The position numbers and the translations under genes are program-made. A stretch of DNA of 64,000 bases from Bifidobacterium vespertilionis (lineage in GTDB: Bacteria > Actinomycetota > Actinomycetes > Actinomycetales > Bifidobacteriaceae): positions 34,335 to 98,334 of the forward strand of contig NZ_RZNZ01000014.1 in the NCBI RefSeq assembly GCF_008698145.1, read 5' to 3'. This document shows, one piece after another, positions 35,477 through 48,822 of this stretch. The notes below the pieces were generated by a model. That model was given only the letters and a program-made list of their open reading frames with translations. It searched no databases and was not told the origin of the DNA. Position 1 is the first letter of the stretch. Each line of letters starts with the position of its first letter.

Positions 35477-37269
35477 CGCGCACCTCCTTCGCTGCGAGCC
35501 GCCTGACCAAGCGGCCCGATCTGCGAATCGTAGATGGCCCTGTACCGCTCGCATCCCGCCATGAGCTCGCTGTGCGTGCCCAGACCCACGAGCCGCCCGT
35601 CGTCCATCACGGCGATCCGGTCGCACCTACGGACCGTGGCGATGCGCTGCGAGATGAGCAGCACGGTCACGTCCTCCATGGCGTGCAGATTGGCGAGCAC
35701 GTCCCGCTCGGTGATCGCGTCGAGCGCGCTCGTGCAGTCGTCCAGAATGAGCAGTTTGGGCCGCCGGACCAGTGCGCGGGCCAGACTCAGGCGCTGTTTC
35801 TGGCCACCGGAGAGGTTCACACCGCCCTGTCCCACGCGCGCGTCGTAGCCACCGGGCAGCCCGTCGATGAATTCGCTCGCGCACGCCTCACGGGCCGCCT
35901 CCGCAAGCCGTTGTTGACCGGCGTCCGGATCGCCCCACGCCAGGTTCGATCGCACGGTTCCGGTGAACAGGACGGGTTTCTGCGCCACAAGCGCGATCTG
36001 CGCGCGCAGCGCTTCGGCGTCGATCGTCTCCACGCCCCGCCCGTTCCACAGGATGCGGCCCGATTGCGGCCGGTAGAAGCGGGGGATGAGGGTCACGAGC
36101 GTCGATTTGCCGGAGCCGGTGGGGCCGATCACGCCGAGTGTGCCGCCGGCGGGCAGGTCGAACGACACGTCTTTCAAGGCCGGGCGGGGGCTGTCCGCGT
36201 AGGTGAAGGTCACATGATCGAAGCGCAGGCCGTCGGATGATTGCGAGGATGGTTGCGAGGCCGGTTGCGAGGCCGATCCCGCAACCGATTCCACGAACGA
36301 TCCCGCAGCCGGCGAATCGCCCCGCGCGCCCACCTCGCCCTTCTGGTCGAAGATCTCCTGGATGCGCCGCGACGACGCCCCCGCGCGCACGGCCGAGTTG
36401 AGGATCATCGACACGCGGCCCAGCGCGAAGAGCACCTGGGTCATGTAGTTCATCGAGGCCATGAGCGTGCCGATCCGTCCCGGATCGGTGGCGCGCGAAA
36501 GCCACAGCAGCGCGATGATGCCCAGATTCACCACTAGGTTGATCATCGGCCCATAGATCGCGTTGACCCGCTGCGCATCCACGTTCGAGGAGGCGAACGA
36601 TCGGGCCGCGTCGGCGAATTTGCGCGACTCCTCATGCTGCATGCCGAACGCCTTGACCACGCGCACCGACCGCAGGAATTCGCGGCTCACGGTCCCGAGC
36701 CGGTCGAGCGCCCGCTGCACGGCCAAGAACCGCGGGTAGCTGGCGGCCATGTTGCGCCAGATGAGCACCGCGGAGACGGCGAGGAGGATGATCACGATCG
36801 GCAGCTGCTCGGGGATCTGCACCACGATCAGCACGATCGCGCCGATGCAGGTGATGGGGGCCTTGAGCATGATGCGCATGAGCCCCTGCGCGAAGTTCTG
36901 GATCTGCACCACATCGTTGGTGATGCGCGTGATGATCGCCGCCGGCTGCAGATGGTCCACCTCCTCGCAACTGAGCGACATGACCTTGCGGTAGGTGTCC
37001 GATCGGATGTCCCGCCCCACCAGCTGTGCGGCCCTTGAGGCGAAGATGTTGCGCATCACCGCGCCGATCGCGCCCACGCCCGCCACCGCGAGCATCACCG
37101 CGCCCCACGTGAGCACCCGGTTCACATCCCGGTTCGCCACGCCGTCGTCCACCACCATCGACATCAGCGTCGGCTGCAGCAGATCGCACACGGTCTCGAT
37201 GCTCAGGAACGCCACCGCGGTCAGGGCCATCGCCCAATGCCGCCTCACATAACTGAAGATCAGTCTCAC
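35473..37269 (-). CDS. ABC exporter, membrane-ATPase half-transporter A (degenerate catalytic site)
   Basis: 598 residues from a GTG preceded by GAGGTGA. Six helices (about 15-300), a Ser/Gln-rich linker (SQPASQPSSQSSDG), Walker A GPTGSGKSTLV, canonical signature LSGGQKQRLSLARAL, and Walker B LLILDDCTSALD in which the catalytic Glu is Asp. Walker A of this subunit pairs with the variant LSQGE signature of half-transporter B, the normal pattern of an asymmetric heterodimer with one weak ATP site. It is first in a two-gene leftward operon. Confidence 0.93.
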   Translation of the reverse strand: MRLIFSYVRRHWAMALTAVAFLSIETVCDLLQPTLMSMVVDDGVANRDVNRVLTWGAVMLAVAGVGAIGAVMRNIFASRAAQLVGRDIRSDTYRKVMSLSCEEVDHLQPAAIITRITNDVVQIQNFAQGLMRIMLKAPITCIGAIVLIVVQIPEQLPIVIILLAVSAVLIWRNMAASYPRFLAVQRALDRLGTVSREFLRSVRVVKAFGMQHEESRKFADAARSFASSNVDAQRVNAIYGPMINLVVNLGIIALLWLSRATDPGRIGTLMASMNYMTQVLFALGRVSMILNSAVRAGASSRRIQEIFDQKGEVGARGDSPAAGSFVESVAGSASQPASQPSSQSSDGLRFDHVTFTYADSPRPALKDVSFDLPAGGTLGVIGPTGSGKSTLVTLIPRFYRPQSGRILWNGRGVETIDAEALRAQIALVAQKPVLFTGTVRSNLAWGDPDAGQQRLAEAAREACASEFIDGLPGGYDARVGQGGVNLSGGQKQRLSLARALVRRPKLLILDDCTSALDAITERDVLANLHAMEDVTVLLISQRIATVRRCDRIAVMDDGRLVGLGTHSELMAGCERYRAIYDSQIGPLGQAARSEGGAR

Positions 37270-37402
37270 AAGTCACCTCACGCCGGCACCCGCCGGCCAT
37301 CGTCACAGTCACCTCATTGTTGCAACGATTGTAGTATCGCACACCGAGCCTGAACGGGCGGCAATCACATGCCAGGTGTTGCGCGATGATGGGGCTTCCC
37401 GC

Positions 37403-37560
37403 TGTCATCCTGAGCGAGCGGAGCGAAGCCATTCAGTCATCCTGAGCGAAGCGCAGCGGAGTCGAAGGATCCTTAACTGTGTGCACAAAGTTAAGGATCC
37501 TTCGCTTCGCTCAGGATGACAGCGGGGAACTTCCATGCCCCTGCGCGCTCAGGATGACCG
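37403..37560. repeat. REP-like inverted repeats
   Basis: GTCATCCTGAGCGAGCGGAGC, a second left end at about 37438 with AAGGATCCTTAACTGTGTGC, and the right end AAGGATCCTTCGCTTCGCTC ... AGGATGAC, plus one more GCTCAGGATGAC near 37549. Confidence 0.85.
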
Positions 37561-37628
37561 GAATACTCATGAAACAGCCCCTGGGCACCCCTCTCAGGCG
37601 CTTCTCCCAAGTACCTTCCGTAACAGAT

Positions 37629-37689
37629 TTACAGAACGTACCGCTTAGCCCTCTCCTCGAGGTTCGTTCTGTAACTTTTTTACAGAACG
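37629..37689. promoter_or_regulatory. Operator-like TTACAGAACG repeats
   Basis: TTACAGAACG at 37629-37638; then a perfect inverted repeat CGTTCTGTAA (37665-37674), 5-6-base spacer, TTACAGAACG (37680-37689). Gene-free surroundings. Confidence 0.55.
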
Positions 37690-37735
37690 GACGTCATCAA
37701 ACCGGTGTCATCAAACCGGGAAATACGGGAAATAC

Positions 37736-37841
37736 GGGCTGTGCGGACCGAAATCCGGAATTCGCAGCACTATCGGGCCGAAAATCGCCCAGAAAACGAC
37801 CCGATAGTGCTGCGAATCGCCGATTTCGGTCCGCACAGCCC
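37736..37841. repeat. Long 42-base inverted repeat
   Basis: Arms 37736-37777 and 37800-37841 match at 39 of 42 positions around a 22-base loop; they start GGGCTGTGCGGACCGAAATC and end GCAGCACTATCGGG. Just upstream are tandem duplications of TGTCATCAAACCGG and of AAATACGGG. No gene is present between 37270 and 38142. Confidence 0.8.
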
Positions 37842-37986
37842 GCAATGTTGCGCCGCACGGCGATCACACGACGCCAGGATGATTCGCCGGCGCGCAAAAT
37901 GAGCAAATCCAATGGGCAGGCGTAGCATCAGGGACACGTAGCATCAGGGACTTTCGGCTACGCGCTATGGTCGTCCGAGTGCGGGG

Positions 37987-38029
37987 ATTAAGGATCCTTC
38001 GACTCCGCTTCGCTGTGCTCAGGATGACG
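37987..38029. repeat. Solitary REP right half
   Basis: TTAAGGATCCTTCGACTCCG followed by GTGCTCAGGATGAC without a left partner. Confidence 0.8.
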
Positions 38030-38050
38030 ACCTTCCACCTCACAACTCGC

Positions 38051-38127
38051 AAAACGTGACAGATCATGCCCAAAAACTTGAGAAAAACGTGACAAAGAGT
38101 ACCCTGAATATCAGGAAAAACGTGACA
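38051..38127 (+). promoter_or_regulatory. Three phased AAAACGTGACA repeats before the ATPase gene
   Basis: The core CGTGAC starts at 38055, 38088 and 38121, exactly 33 bp apart (about three helical turns), each preceded by an A-run. The last ends 15 bp before the ATG and overlaps the ribosome-site region. Confidence 0.65.
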
Positions 38128-38142
38128 GATGAAGGAAACGCC

Positions 38143-39510
38143 ATGCTTGAGCGCACAATCACGAAGACGTTGGAGGCGTGGAGCAAGTCTTCTCGACGCA
38201 AGGCGCTGATGCTGACCGGCGCCAGGCAAACCGGCAAAACCACGGTGGTGCGCGACTTCGCGCGGCGGCGCTACGAACGGTTCGCGGAACTGAATTTCCT
38301 GACCGACCCGCATGCCGGCGACATATTCTCCGGACCGCTCGATGCCAATACCATCGTCGCCAATCTCACGGCATATCTGCGGCAACCCCTTGAACCGGGA
38401 AACACCCTAGTGCTGCTCGACGAGGTCCAGGAGTGCCCGCGCGCCCGCACTGCCATCAAATTCCTGGTGGAGGATGGGCGATTCGACTATGTGGAGACGG
38501 GTTCGCTGCTGGGCGTGCGCACCGCGGACGTGGAATCCTATCCGGTCGGCTTCGAGGAGCGGCACCGCATGTATCCCATGGATTTCATGGAATTCTGCCG
38601 GGCCTGCGGTGTGCAGCAGACCACATTCGATCTGCTGCGCGACCGTTTCGAATGCCGCAAACCGGTCAACGGGACCATACATGAGACCATGATGCGCCTG
38701 TTTTCGGCCTACATGGTGGTGGGCGGCATGCCCGAGATCGTGCAACGGTATGTGGATACGCATGACATCGCCCAAGTGGTTCAGCTGCAACGCGATATCC
38801 TCGCCCTGTATCGTCTGGACATCGCCAAATACGCGGACCGCGCGGACCGGACGAAGATCCGCGCGATCTTCGACGCCGTCCCATCCCAACTCAACGACCG
38901 CAACCGTCGGTTCGTGCTGGCGGATCTGGGCAAAAACGCCCGGCATAATCGATATGCAAGCAGCTTCCTCTGGCTCGCGGACGCCGGCGTGGCCCTGCCC
39001 TGCTATAACGTGGAGGCCCCGGTTCCGCCCCTGCCCGCCAGCCGCAAACGAAGCCTGTTCAAGCTGTTCATGGGGGATACCGGACTGCTGTGCGCCCAGG
39101 CGCTGGAGAATGTGCAGGTGCCGATCCTGCAGGGTGATCTGGACGTGAACATGGGCGAGATCACTGAAAATGCGATCGCGCAGGAACTCGTGGCGCACGG
39201 CTTCCCCACATACTATTTCGATTCAAAACGCTACGGCGAAGTGGATTTCGTGGTGCAGTCCGGCACACGTGCACTGCCGATCGAGGTGAAGTCCGGCAAT
39301 GACTGGACCCGCCATCATGCGCTCAGCAAAATCATGTCGGTTCCCGAATGGCATCTGGACCAGGCTTACGTGCTTTGCAAAGGCAATGTGGAGCAATCGG
39401 GACCGATCACCTATCTGCCCCTGTACATGAGCATGTTCCTTGAACCCGAGCACTTGCCCGATTCCCTGCCGTTCACCGTGGACCTTAGCGCTCTCAACAA
39501 TCCTGAGTGA
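38143..39510 (+). CDS. AAA-family ATPase with DUF4143 (PD-(D/E)XK-like) C-terminal domain
   Basis: 455 residues from the ATG preceded by GAAGGAAAC. AAA_14 domain at about 1-160: Walker A LTGARQTGKTTV, Walker B LVLLDEVQECP, sensor VETGSLLGV. DUF4143 follows, ending in a nuclease-like core GEVDFVVQSG ... PIEVKSG with the E-VD...E-x-K pattern. These proteins are frequent in bifidobacteria and in gut bacteria; their role is unknown, though some are suspected of defence or mobile-element links. The gene stands alone, has three phased repeats directly upstream, and ends at a REP element. Confidence 0.9.
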   Translation: MLERTITKTLEAWSKSSRRKALMLTGARQTGKTTVVRDFARRRYERFAELNFLTDPHAGDIFSGPLDANTIVANLTAYLRQPLEPGNTLVLLDEVQECPRARTAIKFLVEDGRFDYVETGSLLGVRTADVESYPVGFEERHRMYPMDFMEFCRACGVQQTTFDLLRDRFECRKPVNGTIHETMMRLFSAYMVVGGMPEIVQRYVDTHDIAQVVQLQRDILALYRLDIAKYADRADRTKIRAIFDAVPSQLNDRNRRFVLADLGKNARHNRYASSFLWLADAGVALPCYNVEAPVPPLPASRKRSLFKLFMGDTGLLCAQALENVQVPILQGDLDVNMGEITENAIAQELVAHGFPTYYFDSKRYGEVDFVVQSGTRALPIEVKSGNDWTRHHALSKIMSVPEWHLDQAYVLCKGNVEQSGPITYLPLYMSMFLEPEHLPDSLPFTVDLSALNNPE

Positions 39511-39514
39511 GTTT

Positions 39515-39765
39515 TCGTTATCCTGAGCAAAGCGTAGCCGGAATCCATCCTCTCCCGTCATTCTGAGCGAGCGGAGCCGGACGCCAGAACGTGGGCCCTC
39601 CGTCATCCTGAGCGAAGCGTAGCGGAGTCGAAGGATCCTTAATCCCGTGCACAAATTAAGGATCCTTCGCTGCGCTCAGGATGACGAGAAAACCACCCGT
39701 GATGACGTGGGGCATGCTCAGGATGACAGGGCGAGATTGTGCTTCGCTCAGGATGACGGGGAAAT
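39515..39765. repeat. REP-like repeat cluster
   Basis: Degenerate left ends at about 39519 and 39558, a good left end at 39603 with AAGGATCCTTAA, and right ends GCTCAGGATGAC at 39674, 39718 and 39748. Confidence 0.8.
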
Positions 39766-39866
39766 CCGCCAAGAATGGGGGAGGGCGCCCTCAGAATGCC
39801 GCACCCGGCATGCAACCGACGCCAACGGATCGGCCTCGAATCGCCATCCGCGCATACAGTGGCGGC

Positions 39867-40739
39867 ATGATCAACTTCGGCGCGCGCGGCCACGACGTCA
39901 CGGCCGCGGATTTCGAATCATTGGCGATCGGTCTTGAGGCGCAGGGTGCCCGATGCGTGCAGCTGGCGCTTGGCAAGTCGTTCCCGGGCGTGCCGTCCGG
40001 GCCCGGTGCGATCAACCCCGGAATGGGGGAGTACTGCCGCGCAACCCTTGCCGCGCATGGGGTTTCGGTGGCCGTGCTGGGTTGCTATGTCAATCTCACG
40101 GACCCCGATCCGGTACGCCATGCCGGGGCGATGGCCGCATTCGAAGCCTATCTGCGGCATGCGCGGTACTTCGGCGCCCCCGTGGTGGGCACGCATCCGG
40201 GGCGGCTCGGACACATCGCGGAATCGTCCGCCCGAACCGCTTCCGAAACCGCCTGGCGCGAATTCCGCGGGACCGTGGAGCGTCTCGTCGCGGTCGGCGA
40301 GCGCTTCGGGGCGATCGTGGGCCTCGAGCCGTGCCCGCATCACGCGCTGCACGATCTCGATTCCACCGAACGGCTGCTGCGCGAGGTCGATTCGCCGTTC
40401 CTGGGCATCATCCTCGATCCGGCGGGGCATGCGATCGGCGACCAGGCGGGCGATGCGGCCGTGGATCCAAGCGATCCCGCCGAGCGCGAGGTGGCCGTCA
40501 CCGAGGAGGCGTTCCGGAGGTTCGGCGATCGGATCGTCGCCTTCCACCTCAAGGATTTCACGGTGGAACGGGGCGCCGATGGACCGACGGCGATCGTCCC
40601 ATGCCAGATCGGCGACGGCATAGCCCCGGTGGCCCGATTGCTGCAGATCGTGGACCGGCACCGTCCTTACCTGCCGGTCATCACCGAGGGCACGCGCGAC
40701 GATCGGATCGGCGAGGCCATCCGGAATCACTCATCCTGA
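39867..40739 (+). CDS. Sugar phosphate isomerase/epimerase-like TIM barrel (xylose isomerase-like)
   Basis: 290 residues. AP-endonuclease-2 fold with metal-ligand candidates in GLEPCPHHALHD, LGIILDPAGHA, AFHLKDFTV and VITEGTRDDR (Glu, Asp, His, Glu). Substrate unknown; relatives act on keto-sugars or inositols. TACAGT lies 6 bases before ATG with no ribosome site, suggesting leaderless expression. The last two codons and the stop (TCA TCC TGA) are the beginning of a REP element. Confidence 0.82.
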   Translation: MINFGARGHDVTAADFESLAIGLEAQGARCVQLALGKSFPGVPSGPGAINPGMGEYCRATLAAHGVSVAVLGCYVNLTDPDPVRHAGAMAAFEAYLRHARYFGAPVVGTHPGRLGHIAESSARTASETAWREFRGTVERLVAVGERFGAIVGLEPCPHHALHDLDSTERLLREVDSPFLGIILDPAGHAIGDQAGDAAVDPSDPAEREVAVTEEAFRRFGDRIVAFHLKDFTVERGADGPTAIVPCQIGDGIAPVARLLQIVDRHRPYLPVITEGTRDDRIGEAIRNHSS

Positions 40740-40789
40740 GCGGGACAGAACACCCCCATCGTCATCCTGAGTTCCGTAGATCGCCCCCG

Positions 40790-40890
40790 CCGTCATCCTG
40801 AGCGCAGCGAAGGATCCTTGACCTTGTGCACAAGGTCAAGGATCCTTCGCTGCGCTCAGGATGACAGGCTGCGCTCACTCAGGATGACAA
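40790..40890. repeat. REP-like perfect inverted repeat
   Basis: GTCATCCTGAGCGCAGCGAAGGATCCTTGACC mirrored by GGTCAAGGATCCTTCGCTGC and GCTCAGGATGAC, with a degenerate copy CACTCAGGATGAC. Confidence 0.85.
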
Positions 40891-40917
40891 CGCACCCACC
40901 ATCCCTTCAGCAAAAAG

Positions 40918-40948
40918 TTACGCTTCCGTAAGTTAGTCCGGCTACGAT
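40918..40948 (+). promoter_or_regulatory. Promoter region of the HlyIII gene with TTACG-N4-CGTAA palindrome
   Basis: TTACGCTTCCGTAA (40918-40931) overlaps the expected -35 position; TACGAT (40943-40948) is a -10 match 7 bases before the ATG. The palindrome looks like a repressor site. Confidence 0.5.
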
Positions 40949-40955
40949 CGGAAGC

Positions 40956-41777
40956 ATGAGCATGGCAGGCATGACGACGAGCACGAATCCGAACGGCACA
41001 CGCGAGCGCGAGGTGCGCGAGAGGATCGAGCGCGCCCGCCAACGTGTCCGGCAAGCCACCGAAGCCCGCAAGGCCGCCCAGCGCGAGGAGCGTCTGCTGC
41101 GGCACCCGGAACGTCGCAATCGCCCCGAACGCGACTACATCGCCAAACCACGTCTGCGCGGCGTGATGCACCTCATCACCTTCCCCTTGGCGGTGGCCGC
41201 GTCGATCGTGCTGATCTGCGTGGCGCCATGGGGCCCGATCAAGGCCGCCTGCGCGGTGTACGGGGCGACGGCGATGCTGCTGTTCGGCAACAGCTCGCTA
41301 CTGCACATCGGCCACTGGGGTCCGCGCATGAACAAGGTGCTGTGCCAGATCGACTACTGCAACATCTTCCTGATCATCGCCGGCACGAACACCCCATTCC
41401 TCTTCGCGCTGGACGAGCGCATCCGCCGGCCGTATCTGATCGTCATCTGGACCGCCGCGCTGATCGGATCGGTCGCGCACGTGATCTGGTACCACAACCA
41501 CGACTGGATCTTCACGATGATCTACATCGTGCTCGGCCTTGCGCCGGTCACGCTGATCCCGTTCCTGTGGACCGCCCCGGCTGTTGGCCCGGCGGCCACG
41601 ATCCTGATCGCCGCGGGCGGAGCCGCCTACATCGCCGGCGCGGTCTGCTTCGCCCAGCGCAAGCCCAATCCGGTGCCGGGCTGGTTCGGATACCACGAGG
41701 TCTTCCATCTGGGCACGGTCGCGGGGTACGCCTGCCACGTGGTGGCCGTCTACCTGACCGTGTGCGCGATGCGGTAG
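40956..41777 (+). CDS. Hemolysin III (PAQR/YqfA-like) membrane protein
   Basis: 273 residues. A charged, probably helical N-terminus (about 1-65) precedes seven membrane spans. PAQR-type zinc-hydrolase marks are SSLLHIGHW, DYCNIFLIIAGTNTPF and GYHEVFHLGTVAGYACHVVAV (His-x3-His). The family is named for B. cereus hemolysin III, but the function in commensals is probably membrane lipid metabolism. A start at a later ATG (residue 3 or 6) cannot be excluded. Four bases separate its stop from that of the convergent hydrolase gene. Confidence 0.9.
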   Translation: MSMAGMTTSTNPNGTREREVRERIERARQRVRQATEARKAAQREERLLRHPERRNRPERDYIAKPRLRGVMHLITFPLAVAASIVLICVAPWGPIKAACAVYGATAMLLFGNSSLLHIGHWGPRMNKVLCQIDYCNIFLIIAGTNTPFLFALDERIRRPYLIVIWTAALIGSVAHVIWYHNHDWIFTMIYIVLGLAPVTLIPFLWTAPAVGPAATILIAAGGAAYIAGAVCFAQRKPNPVPGWFGYHEVFHLGTVAGYACHVVAVYLTVCAMR

Positions 41778-41781
41778 GGGC

Positions 41782-43161
41782 CTACAGCCGCCCCAGCGCC
41801 GAACGCACCAACGGGGTGGGCAGGAACGTGCGCCACGCGGTCTGGCCGCCCCATGAGGTGACGAGGCCGAAGTAGTGCCGCCGCGCTTCGGGCCGGCTCA
41901 TCGTCAGGTCGTGGATGCCGCCGCGGATGCGCGCCACGGTCACCAGATCGCCCAGCTTCAGCGCGGCCTGGCGGATGGCGACCACGTCCAGCACCACATC
42001 GCATTCGCGCATGGCCTCGTCCCACGAGCCCTGCAGCATCGAGCGGTCGGAGGTGCACACGAGCACCGGCACCTGGATGTCGAGCCCGGCGGCCACCTCG
42101 GCCTGCCCGCGGAAGATCGCCTGCATCCATCCGGCGCGCGGCTGGAACTGCGCGCCCGTGGCGGCCAGCGAGGAGGGGTAGTCCCATTCGCCGCCGCTAT
42201 CCCGTTCGATCGTGCGCCCGTAGAATCCCGGGTCATTCAGCGGCAAGGGGGTCTTGCCCCCGGCCAGCAGGAAGCCCTTGAGCACCGGCGTGGTGATGAG
42301 CCTGAACATCGTATTGCCCTGCAGCTCCAGCCACGGGGAATTGAGCGCGAGTGCGCGCACGTGGTGGGGCTGCTCGCGGTTGACCCACAGCGACATGATC
42401 AGTCCGCCCTCGGAATGCCCAATGGCCAGGATGTGCACGTCGTCGCCCATCTCCCGCACGATCTGGTCGCGCAGCGCGTCAAGTTCGGCCGCGTAGTCGT
42501 GCAGGTCCTCGATGTATCCGGCGGTCTCTCCGGCCCGGTAGCTGCGCCCGTACCGCCGCAGATCGACGGCGTAGAACGCGATGCCGAGCGACTCCCAGTA
42601 TTCGGAGGCGTGCCGGCGGTAGAAGTAGTCGTTCCACCCGTGCAGGTACATGATCGCCAGCGGCTTGCCGAACACCCGGTGCCGCAGCTTGCGCCGCACA
42701 CGTTCCACGAAGCTCAGTTTGTCCGGGTTCTTGCGGACGAAGGTGGCGATCGCCTGGCCGTCCACGCCCTCCGGATCGGGACCGAGATGCACGGTGGCCC
42801 GCTGGTAGCCGTCGATGATGTCGTCGTCCCGCCAGTCGTCAACGCGGTAGGGCGGGTGGCTCGGCCTATCGTCGCCGGATGGGGAGTCCGCGAGAGTCTG
42901 GACGGGTGCGGCCGATGGGTCCGCCGACGCGGAAGCCCCGGAAGCACCAGAAGCCCCGGAAGTCGAGGAAGTCGAGGAAGTCGAGGAGGAAGCCCCGGAA
43001 CCGCCCGTCGCCCCGGAATTCGACGCCATATTCGACACCGCGGCCGATTCCGTCGAATTGCCCCCATCTACGGCGACAGCCGCCGATTCCGGGTTTTCCG
43101 AAACCGACGGCTGTGCGTCAGGGGCCTGCGCTGGATTGTTGCGCGCGGCCATGTCAGTCAT
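41782..43161 (-). CDS. Alpha/beta hydrolase, lysophospholipase-like
   Basis: 459 residues. The first 120 are low-complexity (Ser/Thr/Ala/Gly), probably disordered. The hydrolase domain has the oxyanion segment MYLHGWNDYF, nucleophile LAIGHSEGGLIMS, acid near VPVLVCTSDRSM and His in GGIHDLTMS. A lysophospholipase or monoacylglycerol lipase is the closest guess. The start overlaps the upstream DUF3566 gene by 8 bases (ATG at 43161; another at 43152). Confidence 0.85.
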   Translation of the reverse strand: MTDMAARNNPAQAPDAQPSVSENPESAAVAVDGGNSTESAAVSNMASNSGATGGSGASSSTSSTSSTSGASGASGASASADPSAAPVQTLADSPSGDDRPSHPPYRVDDWRDDDIIDGYQRATVHLGPDPEGVDGQAIATFVRKNPDKLSFVERVRRKLRHRVFGKPLAIMYLHGWNDYFYRRHASEYWESLGIAFYAVDLRRYGRSYRAGETAGYIEDLHDYAAELDALRDQIVREMGDDVHILAIGHSEGGLIMSLWVNREQPHHVRALALNSPWLELQGNTMFRLITTPVLKGFLLAGGKTPLPLNDPGFYGRTIERDSGGEWDYPSSLAATGAQFQPRAGWMQAIFRGQAEVAAGLDIQVPVLVCTSDRSMLQGSWDEAMRECDVVLDVVAIRQAALKLGDLVTVARIRGGIHDLTMSRPEARRHYFGLVTSWGGQTAWRTFLPTPLVRSALGRL

Positions 43162-43660
43162 CGCCCAATGTGACGTGCACGCCGCCCACGAGGGCGCACA
43201 CCACGTTGTACAGGAACGCGCCGATGGTGGCGAGCACCATGACGAGCACCACCTCGAAGATCGAGAAGATCGTCACCGCGCTGATCACCGTGCCGAACTG
43301 CAGCATGCTGCCGAGGTTGAAGTTCAGGCCGGTGTTCGACATCATCTGCGTGAGCTGGTTGAACAGGCCCATGAACTCGAGCAGCGCCCAGATGAGCGCC
43401 ACCGCGACGATCTGGATGATCGCGCCGGCGATGGCCAGCAGGAACGAGACCTTGGCCACGCTCCACGGGTCCACGTGCGTGAGCGAGAGCTTCATGCGGC
43501 GGGCGCGGGGCACGCCACGGCGGTTGGCGGGCGCGGCGACACGGGCCTGTCCGCCCGCCTCGCGCGCCGGGATGGCCGCGGGGACCTCGGAAGCCACGGA
43601 ACGGGCCTCGCGGCCCAGATGCTCACCGGACTCCTGCACGGGCTCGTTCATATCGGTCAT
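43154..43660 (-). CDS. DUF3566 membrane protein
   Basis: 168 residues. A disordered N-terminus (1-55, Ala/Arg/Glu) followed by two long hydrophobic segments (KVSFLLAIAGAIIQIVAVAL and EVVLVMVLATIGAFLYNVVC). Members sit downstream of gyrA throughout Actinobacteria; function unknown. Lies 55 bp after gyrA on the same strand. Confidence 0.93.
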   Translation of the reverse strand: MTDMNEPVQESGEHLGREARSVASEVPAAIPAREAGGQARVAAPANRRGVPRARRMKLSLTHVDPWSVAKVSFLLAIAGAIIQIVAVALIWALLEFMGLFNQLTQMMSNTGLNFNLGSMLQFGTVISAVTIFSIFEVVLVMVLATIGAFLYNVVCALVGGVHVTLGDD

Positions 43661-43715
43661 GGCTACTCCTGTTTCGACTGGACGCTTGGCTTGGACGTCT
43701 TAGGGCAGACTACCA

Positions 43716-46472
<2,757 letters not shown>

Positions 46473-46533
46473 TTACAAACTTCCTTTATTCCGTAAGAAT
46501 CACGAATCGCGGGCTGCCCGCCGGTCGGCAGGG

Positions 46534-46616
46534 CATCGCCGCATCACGCGTCGATACTCTGCTTGCCATTCATCGCCGCATCACACGTCGATGCTCTGCC
46601 TATGGTTCATCGCCGC

Positions 46617-46631
<15 letters not shown>
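46534..46631. repeat. 37-bp tandem repeat at the gyrB 3' end
   Basis: CATCGCCGCATCACGCGTCG starts copy A (46534-46570) and, with one or two changes, copy B (46571-46607). A partial third (46608-46631) is the end of the gyrB coding sequence, CATCGCCGCCTAGGCGTCGA. The terminal codons of gyrB are thus duplicated twice downstream. Confidence 0.85.
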
Positions 46632-48689
<2,058 letters not shown>

Positions 48690-48822
48690 TGAAGAGTTCC
48701 TTTCATGCGCCGTTCCCTCCATGGTGAGGGCCGCGTCGCTTCCATAACCGTCCCAAAACGCGAATAAAGGGCGTTTCTGGGCGTGAACATATCCTTAGAT
48801 AGGGTACTAGCAGATTCGGACG

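Noticed and set aside
37479..37925. Frame of 148 codons in the gap before the ATPase gene
   Set aside because: It reads through a REP end, the TTACAGAACG repeats and the long hairpin; no conserved residues and no ribosome site.
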